Positions 8,646-21,978 of a DNA stretch of 64,000 bases are shown here, piece by piece. The stretch is from the NCBI GenBank assembly GCA_003116975.1, contig BGKB01000031.1, positions 476,862 through 540,861 of the forward strand, written 5' to 3'. This DNA is from Aurantiochytrium sp. KH105 (Eukaryota > Sar > Bigyra > Thraustochytrida > Thraustochytriidae). Each line of letters starts with the position of its first letter. Positions within the stretch are counted from its first letter, which is position 1. The translations under genes were made by a program, and so were the position numbers. Below the pieces are notes generated by a model. The model worked only from the letters and a program-made list of their open reading frames with translations, did no database searches and was not told where the DNA came from.

Positions 8646-11600
8646 CTAGAACCTCGATGCCGATGACCTCGAGAGCTGTAGCTGCAAGAGCGACTCCCGG
8701 GCACGATCTCCCACCTGTCGAATAGACGCTGCTGCCTCGAGGCGATGTCGCTGCGAGCGCCCAGCTTGCTCATTTAAGGCATGAATACGTAATCTGCAGA
8801 ATGCTTGCTGTGCATGCGCCATTGTCCACGCGTCATCGATGCGCCCCAACGCGCGCACGATTTGCCGATCTTTGCGCACTTTGACTTTCCAGGCGCGCCA
8901 TGCGCCAAAAACTTTTGCTTGCTGTAGCTTTTCCTTCGCCGATGCAGAAATGCGTCCTGTGCGCAGAACAAGCGATTCGTAGCGCGCGACCCTTCTGCAA
9001 GCACACGCATGCCGGGCAAGGCACGCAAACGCAAGTCTCATCGTACTCACTTCCCAAGACTTGAGCGTCATCACCTGCTCAACTCTTGCACGCAGCGCTT
9101 TGGCGGCTCGAGCCAATTGCATTCGTTTTCTCCACCTCGCCCAGCTTTCCTCCATCAATCGACTTTGTCTTTGTAACCTCAGTCCCTCAAAACGAACCAC
9201 CCGCTCGTGCGAGGCAGACCACAGACGCAGTGCCCATCGTTGTTCTTGCATGGTATGAACACGGACCAAGCGTTCTGCTCGCGCTCGAGACTCGCGATGG
9301 GCAAGCTGCCATCCTCGTAGTGTTCGTCCTTTCAACCGGCGATCGCAAGCGCGCTTCGCTTGAACTACCAAATGGTCGAGAAGTCTCTGACGTTCTACAT
9401 TAACCTTCCAGCGCGCCAACGAACGCCTTATCCGCAAAGAATCGCATCGTCTTATCATCCGAGCAATCGTTTGCGAACGAAGCCTTTCCGTACGCTTCGA
9501 AGTCCTTCCGGAAAGACGAACCCAGGCCTCTTCGAGTTTCCTGGCGCGAGTTCGATGAAGTTGGTCTCGCGACCAAAGACGAAAGAGCGCACATCTTTTC
9601 TCGAGAACCAAATGTTGCTGCGCCGCTTTGCTCCTCATGACCTGAAAACACCATTGCTTCCAGCCGAGATGCAGCCGCCACCGGCACCATTTGAGCAAAG
9701 TTCTCTCGAATGCACATATTTTCGTGGCATGCCGCCATAATCGAAGAAAAGCAAGACCAGCTCGCCTCTTCCAATACACTTTTGTCCAGGACAAGAGACG
9801 GCGCGTTGCACGCTTGAGAGCGTTCCCGCGCTCCACGAGTTCCTTCCAGTGACGCAGAGCGTCGCGAAGTGATGCTTGCAGCAAACGGCGCCGCGCGCAA
9901 GAAAGCGTCCGTGCCAATTTCTGCCATTGTCCTAACGCATCCTTGATGTGACGGAACCTCAGTCGGGAAATAACACGAGACATCAGCCGATCTCGCTGCG
10001 CCTTCTCATATATAGTGGTTTTCCATACGGCGAAGGCTGCTCTCTGCCGACCAGTCTTCCAACGCATGATGAAACCCCGGAGGGTGTTCCGTCGAAACAT
10101 GGCAATTTGCTCAGCGTGACCCTCTGCGACAGCGTACTCTTGCCAGATTCGAAGAGCAGAGCGGAGCCTTAAAACTTGTCCCTGCTGGAAGAGTCTGCGC
10201 AAAAACCGCATTTTCAGATCCCGCTCTTGTTCTGCAGCACGAAAATGCGCAGCGGACCGCTGCCATTGTACAAAGCCGGCATACAAGCTGCGGGCCTTCC
10301 ATCTTGCTAAAAATCTATGCAAAATTTGGTGCCGAAACGAGCCAACTTGTTCTGCATGCATCAAGCCTGCAGCACGTTGCTGCCACCTTTGGAACGCGGA
10401 GCGTAGCTTGCTCGTTTTCGAATGAGAAAGAAGCCTTCGCACACATTGCCGACGTTGCATGATCTCACGTGCTTCCAATACCGCGGACGCGGCACACGCT
10501 TTCAAGTGTAAAAATGCAGCGCGCTTATGCCGGGTCTTCCATCGCTGTACAAAGACACGCAGAGACCTGCGTCGTGTGACTTCAGCCGTTTGTAGTTGTG
10601 AAGCTCCAAGCGCATGACGAAGCAAGATCTGGAACGCCACATACGCACGTCGTGATTTCCAGCGCCGGAGGAAGCGACGCATGGCCTCGCGGCGCACGCA
10701 GATGTCGCGTTGGATACGCACACAATTTCGCCAAAGAGACCACGCTGCGTGCAGCCTTTTCTTCTGCCAACGAGCGAGACAACGCAAGAGACTCGCAGAA
10801 CGCCACCGCCGCTGGCTCTCCGTCATGCTGACGCTCTGCACAAGAACTGCAGAAAACGGACGAGCTGCTTCGTCTGGTAAAGCCTCATTAGCTAATGCAG
10901 CACTCTCAGCTGAGATAGCTGCGGCCTTGGCCGATGTGTAAAGAGTCCACTGGCGGAACGCAAGAGCGCTACGGCGATTCAACCAACGCCGCATGACTCG
11001 GACGGCTCGTTTCTGATGCGCCAAACTTCTTGCATTCGAGCGTAGAGCCTCAAAACCTCTTCGTGCGCCACTGAGCAGCGCGATGCGCACCACACGTTGC
11101 ATGAGCCGCCTCACACGACGCGCGTTTGTCTTCCATCTCTGGAATCCAGCTGCAACTTTTGTATGGCGCGCGATGTTCCACTTGCGAAATACGTGTTCCA
11201 CTTGCTTGGCGCGATGACACATCGAACGCCACTGACTCATCGCAGCCACTAAGGCGCGTCTTCGCCACCGAATAATGATTCTTTTGCAAAGACGATCAGC
11301 TCTTGCTGCATAATCGCTAGCCCTGGTCCACTTCTTCCATGTTTCACTGAGGACGCGCAAACGTCGAGATTGTAAAATTCGTTGCACCACGGAGTGCATG
11401 AGCGTCATGCAGTGCGCGTGTTTGGCAAGTCGAGCGAATGCCCAGCGAACTGGTCCAAGGCTCCAATGCAATACCACTCTCTTCGCCACGGCGAGACGCG
11501 CCTGTGTAAGTGCAGCCTTCGTTGCCCACTCGTGCCAGGAGCGAAAAGCATTTCGAGCGCATCGTGTTTTCCATTGCTGCAAGACCTTTGCACAGACCTG

Positions 11601-14600
11601 CCGCCTTTGTTGCACTGCCTGTGCAGCAGCACGCCAGCGAGTCCATGCGTCTCGAACGAGTCGGGTTCGCCATCGTAACAATACTCGTTCTAGCTCTTTT
11701 CTTGCGGGACATAGAGTCACCTTTGCAGACCAGGTGGTGAACGCAAGGTAGAGTTTCTGATTGTGCCACCGTACGAGTAAGCGCCGCATGACCTGAGCCT
11801 GGTGTTTTGCTACGAGACAAGAGGCTTTATACTTTTGCCAGGCAGTAGCAAGGTGACGAAGTCGCCATTGACGTAAGACCTTCTCGAGCTGCCTTGATCG
11901 CTGCGCGTTGAATTTCAGGTGAATCAGACCTTGACGCGCGATACGCTTCGCCCATCTTCGAAGTACATTGACAAGGATCGATCTTGTTTTGCGTGACCAA
12001 GACGCCCAATGCGCAAATGCGGCAGCCTTTGCACGAGATCTATTGCGGAGAAGTGCGCCGCAGCCTCTTTGAATCCGCAAAGAGGCAACATCTCGCTGCG
12101 CGAGCACTTCGCGCCATGTGCGAAATGCGGTTGCGAGATGCCGCCGCTCCCAGCGAGCTGCAACCCTGCAGAGTACTCGATCGAACGTACAGCACTGCCC
12201 CAGCTGAGAAAAGGCTTGCGCCAATTGATGCTTTTCCCAAAACAGACAGGCTCGCGCCAGCGTTGCCTTCTTTGCATGTACCACAGACCTCCATTGCGCA
12301 AAGGTACGCCGAGTCAGCCCATGACGCCAGCGTCCAATTGCGCTGCGCAAAGCTTGCATTTTCACGGCGTAAACACGAGCTTCTATATCGCGTTCGCGCC
12401 AGCTGGAAAATGCTTGACGGACCGCCCTTACGCTCCAGCGCCACATGACCCGGGAAATCAGCTTTTGCGTGCGCGCGTGCTCGTGAAGACGCGAAAACGC
12501 AGCGCGTTGACCTCTTGCTTGGAACCGGGCAATCGTTCGACGCAATATTTGCGTTGACCTGGAATGAACATTTTTCCACTGCGTAAAGGCCGCACCTTGC
12601 TTTGCTCGGTACCATCGCTGCAAAATGATCTTGGCTCTGCGAAGCACCGCGGACGTAATCCGTGCCTGGTGCGCCCACGCTTTCCATGTGGACAGTGCAG
12701 ATGCAAGCCTAAGGGATTGCTGAGAGTGCAAGATCCTTAGGACGTGGCGCATGTGTGACTTTACACGCTGCTGGCTCTGCACGGCCGCAAGCAGTCCGCG
12801 AAATGCTTTTCGCAAAAAGGCTGTTCTCCACTGAATCAGAAATAAATTGTGTGTGCTCAGCTTCTTTGCATAAGATTCCCACTGCGCAAATGAGCTGCGC
12901 AAACGTCGAGTTACCAACATTGCATCCAGGGTGTCCAGACGTTTTGAAAGCGAAGTTGCCGAGGCCCAAATCCGGAATGACTTGTTCTGCATCCTTGTAA
13001 ATGTCGTTTTTCGCAGGACTTGGAAGAGAAAGCGTGCTTTGAGGGAATGTGCCAAAAAGCTCCGGTCGCGCCAGACCCGAAAGGCCATCAACGTACGTGT
13101 GCGATCGTTGCGAGAGAAAGCCCTTTGAAAGATTGAGCACGCAAGTCGTCGACGAATGAGCTTCTCAGCGTTCTTTCGCTCGGACTCGCTACGAAGCATT
13201 GTCACATACGTCTTCCATCTAGTCAATCCGTTTTGCAGCCTCGAAATCTTCACTTGCAATATTTTTGCTCGCACGCGTGCGATTCTTCGAATTTTGGAAA
13301 CAGACACGTACCGGGCCCATGCACGGTAAAAGATGCCGAGACGAACGCTGCGCCTGCGTTCGTGCCAGCCTTTCATTAAGGTCTTGTGCTTCCGCAAACG
13401 CCGCGCGCGTGCAGCCCATTTCTGGAATAGAAAATGACAGCGCTCGAGGCGTCTCGCACACGTCGCAGACTCGATGTGACGAGCGATCTTTGATTGTCTT
13501 CTCCAGATCACCATTGCTCCTTCCAGGGTGCGACGGTAAAGACTCCAGAGATATCGTTCAAGGATCTTCTGCATGTGCTGAAGTCGCAACCACTGCCCAA
13601 AGGCTTTGCGCAAGGCAGATCGTCTCCAGCGCCATAGAGCGCGTGCGAGTACCATTCTGCAACGTGCGTGAACCCACAGCGCACGCCACCCTCGAGCAAG
13701 CTGAGCTGTTCTACTTGCTGCGCAGACCCGGTGGCAGATTTCAAGACCAACACGAAATCGCGACTGAGAGAGCATTGACTTTGCAACACGCATATGTCGA
13801 CTGTATCGTCTTGCCTTTTCGAGACGCATCATTTGGTCAGCCCGCCGTCGCCAGCGAGAGAAAAAGTGTCGCAGCGCCAGTTTGTGACTGCGAAAGTACA
13901 CAAGCTTGACAAACCGACATACGTTCCCAGCCCGGATGCCAGTGTCGCGCAAGCGCTGAAAAGCTAGCCTTTTCCGGCGCTGAGTTCCATGCCTCATAGT
14001 GTTTCGTAGGAGCTTATGACGGCGGACCATTGCACACCATGCTTGGAAAGCCGCCTTTTGAGTGTGCAGACGCCATGACCAGTGCATCCATGTCATTTGG
14101 CTCCATATGCATGAACGTCGAGTCGCCTCATTGACCTTGGTCCAAAGTTTCCAAGACGCAAAGGTCTCCGCAAGAAGCTCCCGCGCCTCGACCTGCTTGA
14201 GAGCCAGTGATGTGACCAGCTGGAACGAATCTGATGCGTCCATGTGTTCCGCAGTATACCATGCTTCCACAGAGCGCACACTTGCTAGACATTTCCATTG
14301 CTGAAATGCTTCGCGCTTGGCAGCCACGCGCCCACGTGCTCGTGCTTGCAATAGCATGGACTGCAACAAGCGAGAGCCTCGAGCATGAGCCTGTAGCGCA
14401 TTCCAACCACAACGGAGCGCAAAGAGAGTACGTGAACTTACGAGACGCTCAGCTGCGCGACTTGTGTGCGTGCAGCGTTCCGTCCAACGCGCCCAGATGC
14501 GAAAGCTTTGAGCCAGACGCCCCGAGGAGACTCTGCGATGCAATGCCAATAAAGTACGACGTAAGATCTCCGTCCTGTGTCTGTGAAATTGAATGCGAAG

Positions 14601-17600
14601 TTTTCTTTGGCCAGCGCGAATGCCGCGTTGCGCGTGCAGAGCGCCGCGCCATGCGTCAAATGCGTGCCTTTGACGAATGAGCCTCTGTGTAGTGCGTTTT
14701 TGCTTCCACGTTGTAAAATGAGCTCTTTCAACGAAAGCACGCTTTTGGGCGTTCACGCCCCCTTGCTTAACCTCCAGCGTCATNTGAGAGCCAGTGATGT
14801 GACCAGCTGGAACGAATCTGATGCGTCCATGTGTTCCGCAGTATACCATGCTTCCACAGAGCGCACACTTGCTAGACATTTCCATTGCTGAAATGCTTCG
14901 CGCTTGGCAGCCACGCGCCCACGTGCTCGTGCTTGCAATAGCATGGACTGCAACAAGCGAGAGCCTCGAGCATGAGCCTGTAGCGCATTCCAACCACAAC
15001 GGAGCGCAAAGAGAGTACGTGAACTTACGAGACGCTCAGCTGCGCGACTTGTGTGCGTGCAGCGTTCCGTCCAACGCGCCCAGATGCGAAAGCTTTGAGC
15101 CAGACGCCCCGAGGAGACTCTGCGATGCAATGCCAATAAAGTACGACGTAAGATCTCCGTCCTGTGTCTGTGAAATTGAATGCGAAGTTTTCTTTGGCCA
15201 GCGCGAATGCCGCGTTGCGCGTGCAGAGCGCCGCGCCATGCGTCAAATGCGTGCCTTTGACGAATGAGCCTCTGTGTAGTGCGTTTTTGCTTCCACGTTG
15301 TAAAATGAGCTCTTTCAACGAAAGCACGCTTTTGGGCGTTCACGCCCCTTGCTAACCTCCAGCGTAGAAATGCGCTCGCGAGGTGCGCGAGCGAATAGGC
15401 ACGAGCCTGGTTTGCCTGATCTCGGGCAACAAGCCGCCACGCCGTAAAGGCATCTTGAAGTCGCGATTGGTCAGCCCACAGCAAACTAGCCTCGAAACTC
15501 TGGACGCTTGACAAATGCATCGACCAGAGATGCCACGCTTGATACAGTGACCGTACTTTCCATCGCGATGCCTGCCTCTGAAGCAACGATTTTCGTCGCA
15601 AGCTCACCAAAGTGTTCAGCTTCCATGCATGCAGCACTTCGCGGGCGACAAAGACCGCTTGTGCGTCCTGAAGGACAGGGCGGAGCGTGAGGTCGACCCA
15701 GTGATCCCAATAATATGCCAATCTTGCCGACATAATTCTTTCCAGCGCCGCGCAGACGGAGTCTGACTTCTTTCTATGTACCGTGCACGCTTCGCGTTCT
15801 TTTGCAGTCCAAACTTGCCAACGAGCGAAGCAGCTTGCTACATTTGCGCAATGAGTGCCGTCGCCAGAGAGCGACCAGAGAATACGAAGAATTGCCCAGC
15901 GTCGCCGATGCACCCATTGGCGCCACATTGCAAAACTTGAAATAAGGGTCGCATGCTCAAAAGCTGCAACGTTACACGAGATGCAATTGCATCCGTTCAG
16001 GGACAATATTGCGCCATCAGTGAACTGCCCCCACGTAATTGATGATCCGGGAGAGGGCGAGTCTCCGAACATGTACGTCAGGCCGGACGAGGTGGGACTC
16101 TCTGGCCAGATTTCACGCAGAGCAGGCTTTAAAGGCACCGGCGATGGGTACCTCGTACTCGAAACTGACTGCTCAGCATTGAGTTCGCAGACTTTGTTGA
16201 CTTGCAAAAGTTTGCCTGTCTGAAAATGATCGGCGCGATCTGCAAAGGATCGGTAGCTCATTTGCTTTGATCTGGCCTTTTCGGGTTTTTGAAGCCTGTC
16301 TCGAGTGTTGGCTCGTTTTCGCGACGAAAGAAACTCTTGTGCAGACCAACACGTTTGCGCAACCGAGGAAGTTTCGTAATTGCTTTCGTTGTCATCTTTC
16401 TCATGCCTGACAGGATCGCCGTGCAAAGAAGGAAAGGAGATACGCGCCTCATGATCTATGTCGGACTTCGCACCAGTTTCCTCATAGAGCTGACTGTTTG
16501 AGGAACCTATTGAACCCAAACGTTCCACACCTGATTTATATTTCCCAGATCTTTTGCATTGCACTGATTCTCTCCCCCCCCACTTCTCCGCAGCCTTCGA
16601 TATTTCTGACGAACTGGAGCGCCTTTTCGTTCTCTCGATAAAATCGTCTGACTCATGTCTGCAGCTTTGTGTGCTCATTGAAGAAGTTCTTCTTTCTCTT
16701 GTCTGAGACCCTTTATGTGCACCTTCCGACGCGTGTCGCTGCCCGACAGAACGAAGCCGATTTTTACTTTTGCGACTGCTACTGTGGTCAATGCTTCGAG
16801 CAAAACGAGATACATTGCTGGTGTGTGCGTCAGGGATTTTGTTATCGGACATGAGAACGCTTTGGCTGCCGTAATGATCTTCCTCCTCGCTTGAAGGAAT
16901 TGTGCACTCCATGCCACTGCCCAGAAGCTTATCCCCGTCACTTGTGGAGAGGCTTGACTCCGCTTCGCTCTCGCGATCCTGCTTTTTCCCATTCCCCGAG
17001 GCGGACTTTGACTTTTTCTTTTTGAAAATCGTTTTCACTTGTCCGCGATCCTCTTGACTTGACACTCCCGTATCCTTCTCTTTCTGGTGTATCTTCTGAG
17101 ACCATCTCTCCTCGACCTCATCGATGAGCTCCGCTTGTTGTTCTTCATCTCTGCGCTTTCCACAGCGAACTCGCGAGGATCGCGTCACCGCTGCAGAGAC
17201 ATCGTGCACAAGATTCTCATGCGATTCGTCTTCTGTGTTGACGGCATCAAATTTGACCACGTTTCTTTCTTCTTCAAGCTTACACAGATGGGAGTTGCCT
17301 TGTTCCTGCTGTGACTGGAAAATGTGTCTGGTTGCAGTTCTTCCTCCTCGCTGTGACGAGGCATGCTGTCCATGTCCCGTCCGATGTTTACCAACCACGT
17401 CAGCAACATTGTCTTGCTCAGCTGTGGGCCTCTCGACTTGGCCATCAGCGCATCGTTCGTGGCCGAGGTGGCAAGACTTGGCTTGGTTGGTTCCTTTGCT
17501 GCTTTGACGTGCCGAGGAGTTCCTTCCTCTTCGTCGTGGCAAAGCATGCTGTTCATGTACTGTCCAACGTTTACCAATCACGTCAACAAAATCATCTTGC

Positions 17601-20600
17601 TCAGTTGTGCGTCTTTCAAATCGGCCATCAGCGCATCGTTCGTGACCAAGGTGGCGAGACTTGGCTTGGTTGGTTCCCTCGCTGCTTCTATGTGCTGGAC
17701 TCGTGACGTTGTCAACGTTTTCCTCGACTTGATCATCCTCGAGTTGCTTCGAGGTGCATGTCCGTCTCGAAGATCGCGAAAAGTGTGCACTTGCACCTAC
17801 GACAGGGCAGGAAGAATCACTTTCGTTCGACGCGACGTGAAGGTCATCATCGACTTCAGTTTGGCTTGGGCGACGGTGATGATGCTGACGTATTCTGTGA
17901 GAACTCACTTTGCGCTGGTCGGCGTTGGTCAATGGCTCCAAATCTTCATCGGAAATGTCGCTTTCAGATTCCCCAAAACGCGAAGTACAATCGGGGCGAG
18001 ATGTAAAACCCCTCAAAGTATACTTGTCAGAATTCGCAACGCCACTTTCATCGGCCAAGCGGAATCGCGCATTGCTCCTTTTCCTGTTCTCTTGGTGCCC
18101 TTGTACAGCAAGACTTGCCATTTCCGACTCACTTTTGACGTCACAAACGTTTTCGTAAGCTTTCGGTGAACGATCATTGAGCGAGCTGCTCGGGCTTGAA
18201 TATGAAGATGACGCACGAAACATCTCTGCCGTATGCTTCATTCTACTCTTGCGATGCTCATCGTTTTCAGGCAATTGAGCATTCTTGCTCCCCTGCCGGC
18301 TGGCCTTTTTGAAGTAGTGCACGCGGTGCTTTGCATAAATTTGGCGACGATTGCCGGGTAGAAAGCTAGCTTGAGAAGAGCTTACTGAAGAATCACTCGA
18401 AGAAGAGTCCGGCTCCTCCTGTTGGCGCAAGGTTGCGCTCTGTCTCCTGCGCGATGCTTTGAAATGAGGAAACTTTGCTTCCAATTCACCGTGTTGACCA
18501 TCTAGATTACTGAGATGAGCTGGATGACTTTGAGCACCCGATGTCGAAGAGTGCATCCTTGGTTGCGGATGAAGCTGCACAGAGTTATCACCGCGAACGC
18601 TCGACTCGTTGAAATCTGACTTCTTTTGGGCTTCGTGCTGACGCCGGACCGCTCTTGCAAAACCATAGCGGAGGTGTCGACTTCGTAGACGAGCACTTGC
18701 GGAGCCATGCGGAAAGTAAGCTCTCAAGACTGGGGTCGGTGCGCTGCCCACCGAAAACGAATCCTCCGAAAACGTCCCTCGGTGGATTGGCGGGGACAGC
18801 GGTGAACTCTCAAAACGCGTCGCAGAGTGACCACTACCAGAAGAATGATGCACGGCATGGATTGGACGGCGCAGAAGCTTTTCACGGCTTGAGTGATGGG
18901 AGCGATCGGTCTCCACTGAATCACCGGCGTCGTCGGACACTTCACTGTCGGTCCCAGGCCCTTGCTCAGAAAATGCGATCCCGGCGCTTTGCGTATCATG
19001 CTCCCCATCATTGACGGTAGATGTGCTCACATGACGTGCTGACAGATGACGCCGCTCACGGAGTCCTTGAGAAGAAATTTGGGCATTGGTCTTGTCCTGT
19101 TCGCTTTGATGTTCCTTGAGCTGCACGTGCCGTTGATGCACATAATGGTGGGAGCTTGGTGCTGCAGTGAGAGCTTGATGCCGATACTGCCATTGCAGAT
19201 GCTGGTGCTGCGAGAGATGGGGCGAATGCTTGCTCTGCTTGAATTGAAGGTGCGAAATCAGACGCTCTGTCCGACGTCGCTCAATCGACCCGAGGCAAGC
19301 GGCAATCTTCCACGGTACGAAATAGTTGCGCATTGTTGCCACCGTAGCCTGATGTCGTCGAACAGCATCAATCCAGGCCCGGAGAACTCTCTTTTTCAAG
19401 CGCTTTGCACTTTCACTCGCAAGATGCTGCAGCTTCTCTGGCAAGGCAATGCTTGCATTGTGCCATTTTGCAAATGCTGCTTCTTGCGTAACTCGTCTGC
19501 TGCGCGCAAGCGCAACATTGACAATGCAGGCTGCTCGCCACCATTCTGCCTTTTGCATCTGCGCAAGCTCGGCAGTGCTGTCTCGCCACGTGTGTAGCGT
19601 TGCAAGCAATCGATTTTGCGTGCGTCCCTTGAAGCGCACAAGGCAGATAAGGAGGGCGCGGTGTTTTGCAGCAACGTGCAGCAAGTGTCTCGCTTCACAA
19701 GCAAGCTTGGCAGCCAGTCTCCACTGAGAGAGAAGCTTGGAGAGGAATCGCTGCCGTTTTCGGTGAAGAAATTGAGCAACCTGACGTTCGTTTGCGGCCT
19801 GTGACTGCCGCCAATACAATGTCCATCCAATAAAAGCCTTTGTGATGACGTGTCCCATTCGTCTGGAAGCGTTCACGCGAGCCCATGTACGCCACCCTAT
19901 AAAAATATGCGACACCCGCGCGTCGGTCCTCTTATCTTGAATCGCTTTTGCGGCCGTTCGAACGCGCACAAATCTCCGCCAGGACAACATACACCTCGTA
20001 AGTAGCCGTCTCCGCCTTTTCTGTTCAACGCGCAATAGTAAGGTGGTATCGCGAGCCCATTCACGAAGCGCGGCGCCCGCAAGAGTCCGCCGCGTAATAA
20101 TAGAGACGCGAGCAATGGCCTTCTTCTGGTTTGCTCGAGTTCGTGCCGCAGCACAGAGTTGGCGCAGAGCCTCTCGACGTATGCGTTGGCCTTGCGACCT
20201 GACGATATGACTTAGGGCAACTACTCGTCTCGTGTGTATTCGCCATCGGTCGACAGCGTCGAGCTTTTGTCTTTTACAAGATCGAAGAATGACTCTTTTC
20301 AGGGATGTCACTTTGAGTCGATAGTTGTCGAGATTGTCCAAAGCCTGCAAGCAGTTTCGTCTCTTCACAAGACGAGCAAGCCTCTCGAGCATTCGACCGT
20401 TTTCAAGCACTCGACGTAGCCTCGCAAAGGCGGTGCGAAGAGAACGCCGCTGATAATTCTTTGATGACCAGCAGAGCGTGCGACTGAGTTGCGCGCAGCG
20501 CTCGGCACGAAGCACAAGGTGTTTCCACTGCCCAAAAGCAGCATGCACCCTTCGCGTATGCAATCTATCAAAGACGGCAAAGCAGCGACAGAGGCGGAAT

Positions 20601-21346
20601 ACTCGTTGCGCGAGGTGAATGTGCGCAGTAGATAGCTTGGCAAAAGCGAATCGCAGCTTTGCGCGTGCACGAAGAGCCAAGGCTCTTTGCAATTTCTCGA
20701 GGCAGATTCGATCATGCTCCCGCGCACTTATAGCGTGGCGTCGCAGTCGCGAAAATGCCAGAATACGAACATGCCGTTGATGTTGTCGGATCGCATGGTA
20801 CAATTTGTAAAGAACCTCGACGCGTCGTATGACATCGAGACACTCCCATGTGAGCTGAGCCTCTCCAAGCACGAGGCACCTGCGCTTCCATGTTGCAAAG
20901 TGGAGTCGTTTAAGTCGCCGACTCGCCAGAGCGCAAAGCGTCATCGCTGCACGACGATGTCGGCCTGGTACAAAGCAAGACCAACCCTCCCCATCCTTTT
21001 CTTCGCTCGATATCTCCGCAGGGTGATCAGGCGAGACAATAAAGCTAAGGGCATCACCCTCGCTGTCGGTGATTGTTGGATAGGCCTCCTCCAAAGTCTC
21101 GATGCTTGCACTGGAACGAAGCGCGAGGCTTTCTTTCGCGTCCAAGGAAATCTCGTCCACATTAGAAGGTTCTGAGGAGGTCTCGTCCGCATCGGACTCC
21201 AGGTAATGGCCGCACACCCCACACAAAGATGCTCCACGAGCATTCGGCGCTCCACACGGATTACACAGGACCCATTTTGCTTGTCTCGTTCGCTGCTCCG
21301 ATCGACTAAATTTTGGTGTCGCGGTGCTGTCTTGATCAAACTCCAT
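8646..21346 (-). CDS. giant SFI1-repeat centrin-binding protein with RanBP2-type zinc finger, split by assembly scar
   Basis: The frame runs 21346 to 14786 and then 14198 to 8646 once the duplicated block at the N (14784) is collapsed, giving about 4,037 residues; as assembled, it is broken. Near residues 25-50 is a W-x2-C-x2-C-x3-N-x6-C-x2-C module, the RanBP2/NZF zinc-finger pattern. Dozens of SFI1-like repeats follow (AFxxW or LARW preceded by Leu/Arg helices, spaced about 23-35 residues), in one block near 150-700 and a second from about 1,740 to the C-terminus. Between them lies about 1,000 residues of Ser/His/Arg/Glu-rich sequence predicted to be disordered, with a 61-residue tandem duplication. 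SFI1 repeats each bind a centrin and build filaments at spindle poles or basal bodies. Fungal and animal SFI1 are about 950-1,250 residues, so this one is exceptional. The start is the first ATG; the open frame upstream of it lacks another. Confidence 0.85.
14198..15365. repeat. direct duplication around a single N (likely contig-join artefact)
   Basis: Bases 14198-14780 and 14785-15365 are the same sequence, offset 587. The only differences I see are one extra C and one extra T in homopolymers near the end of the left copy (five C versus four; GCTTAAC versus GCTAAC). They abut at CAT-N. Removing one copy restores one continuous SFI1-like frame. Confidence 0.9.
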
Positions 21347-21978
21347 GTTTGCAGGAGCCAAATCTCAAACGCAAGGTGACTCGATCCTCGATCTTGACCA
21401 CGCCCAGGCCCTCGCCTTCGTCCTTGCCCTCGTGCTCGTGCTCGTGCTCGTCAAGAGTGTCAAGCGACGCGTCCCAGGAGCCGGGCGGGCCGGAATGCTT
21501 GCCTTGACTTTCGCTCAGCCCTGCGTGTGCTGCCTCAGCTCGAAAGGAAGGTGCCGCGCAGCCGCACGCGCGGCTCGCGCGGCGTGTGGCCCTGCCAGGC
21601 CAGGTTTCTCCTGGGGCTTTGATCTTTGAGCGGCCGGTGCAGCGCCTGCCGCCCTCGAATGAAGATAAAGAAAGGCCGGGCACCGGACGAAGATGAACGT
21701 AACGGTCTTGTTGGGACAGAGAAAGAATGGGACACACAGCATGCAAACTCCGAGCCCAGGAGGCTTTCTGCGTGCGTGCAAGCGTGCGCGCAGACGTGCG
21801 CGCACGAAAACGTGCGTGCAGACGTGCGGGATAGGCCATCGCAGAGGCAGAATCGCAAGCGTGCAGAAACACGAGCTTGCTAGTACGTAGTTGCTGCTAC
21901 CTTGCCCGCCCAGTGATAAAACAGCGACAAGCAAGCGCGAGCAAGAGCTGCAAAGCTTCAAGGACAAGTTGCAGGACA
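21347..21978. promoter_or_regulatory. divergent promoter of SFI1-like and actin-related genes
   Basis: This 632-base region lies between the two ATGs. It contains alternating GTGC/CGTG-rich stretches (about 21770-21830) and no convincing reading frame. Confidence 0.5.

Noticed and set aside
14198-15365. Reading the duplicated block as a genuine tandem duplication of SFI1 repeats
   Set aside because: Identity is complete except for homopolymer indels next to the N, and the frame is only intact if one copy is removed.
21736-21850. GTGC/CGTG-rich stretch read as protein in several phases
   Set aside because: The repeated GCGCGCACG composition opens all frames at once. It lies between two well-supported divergent starts.
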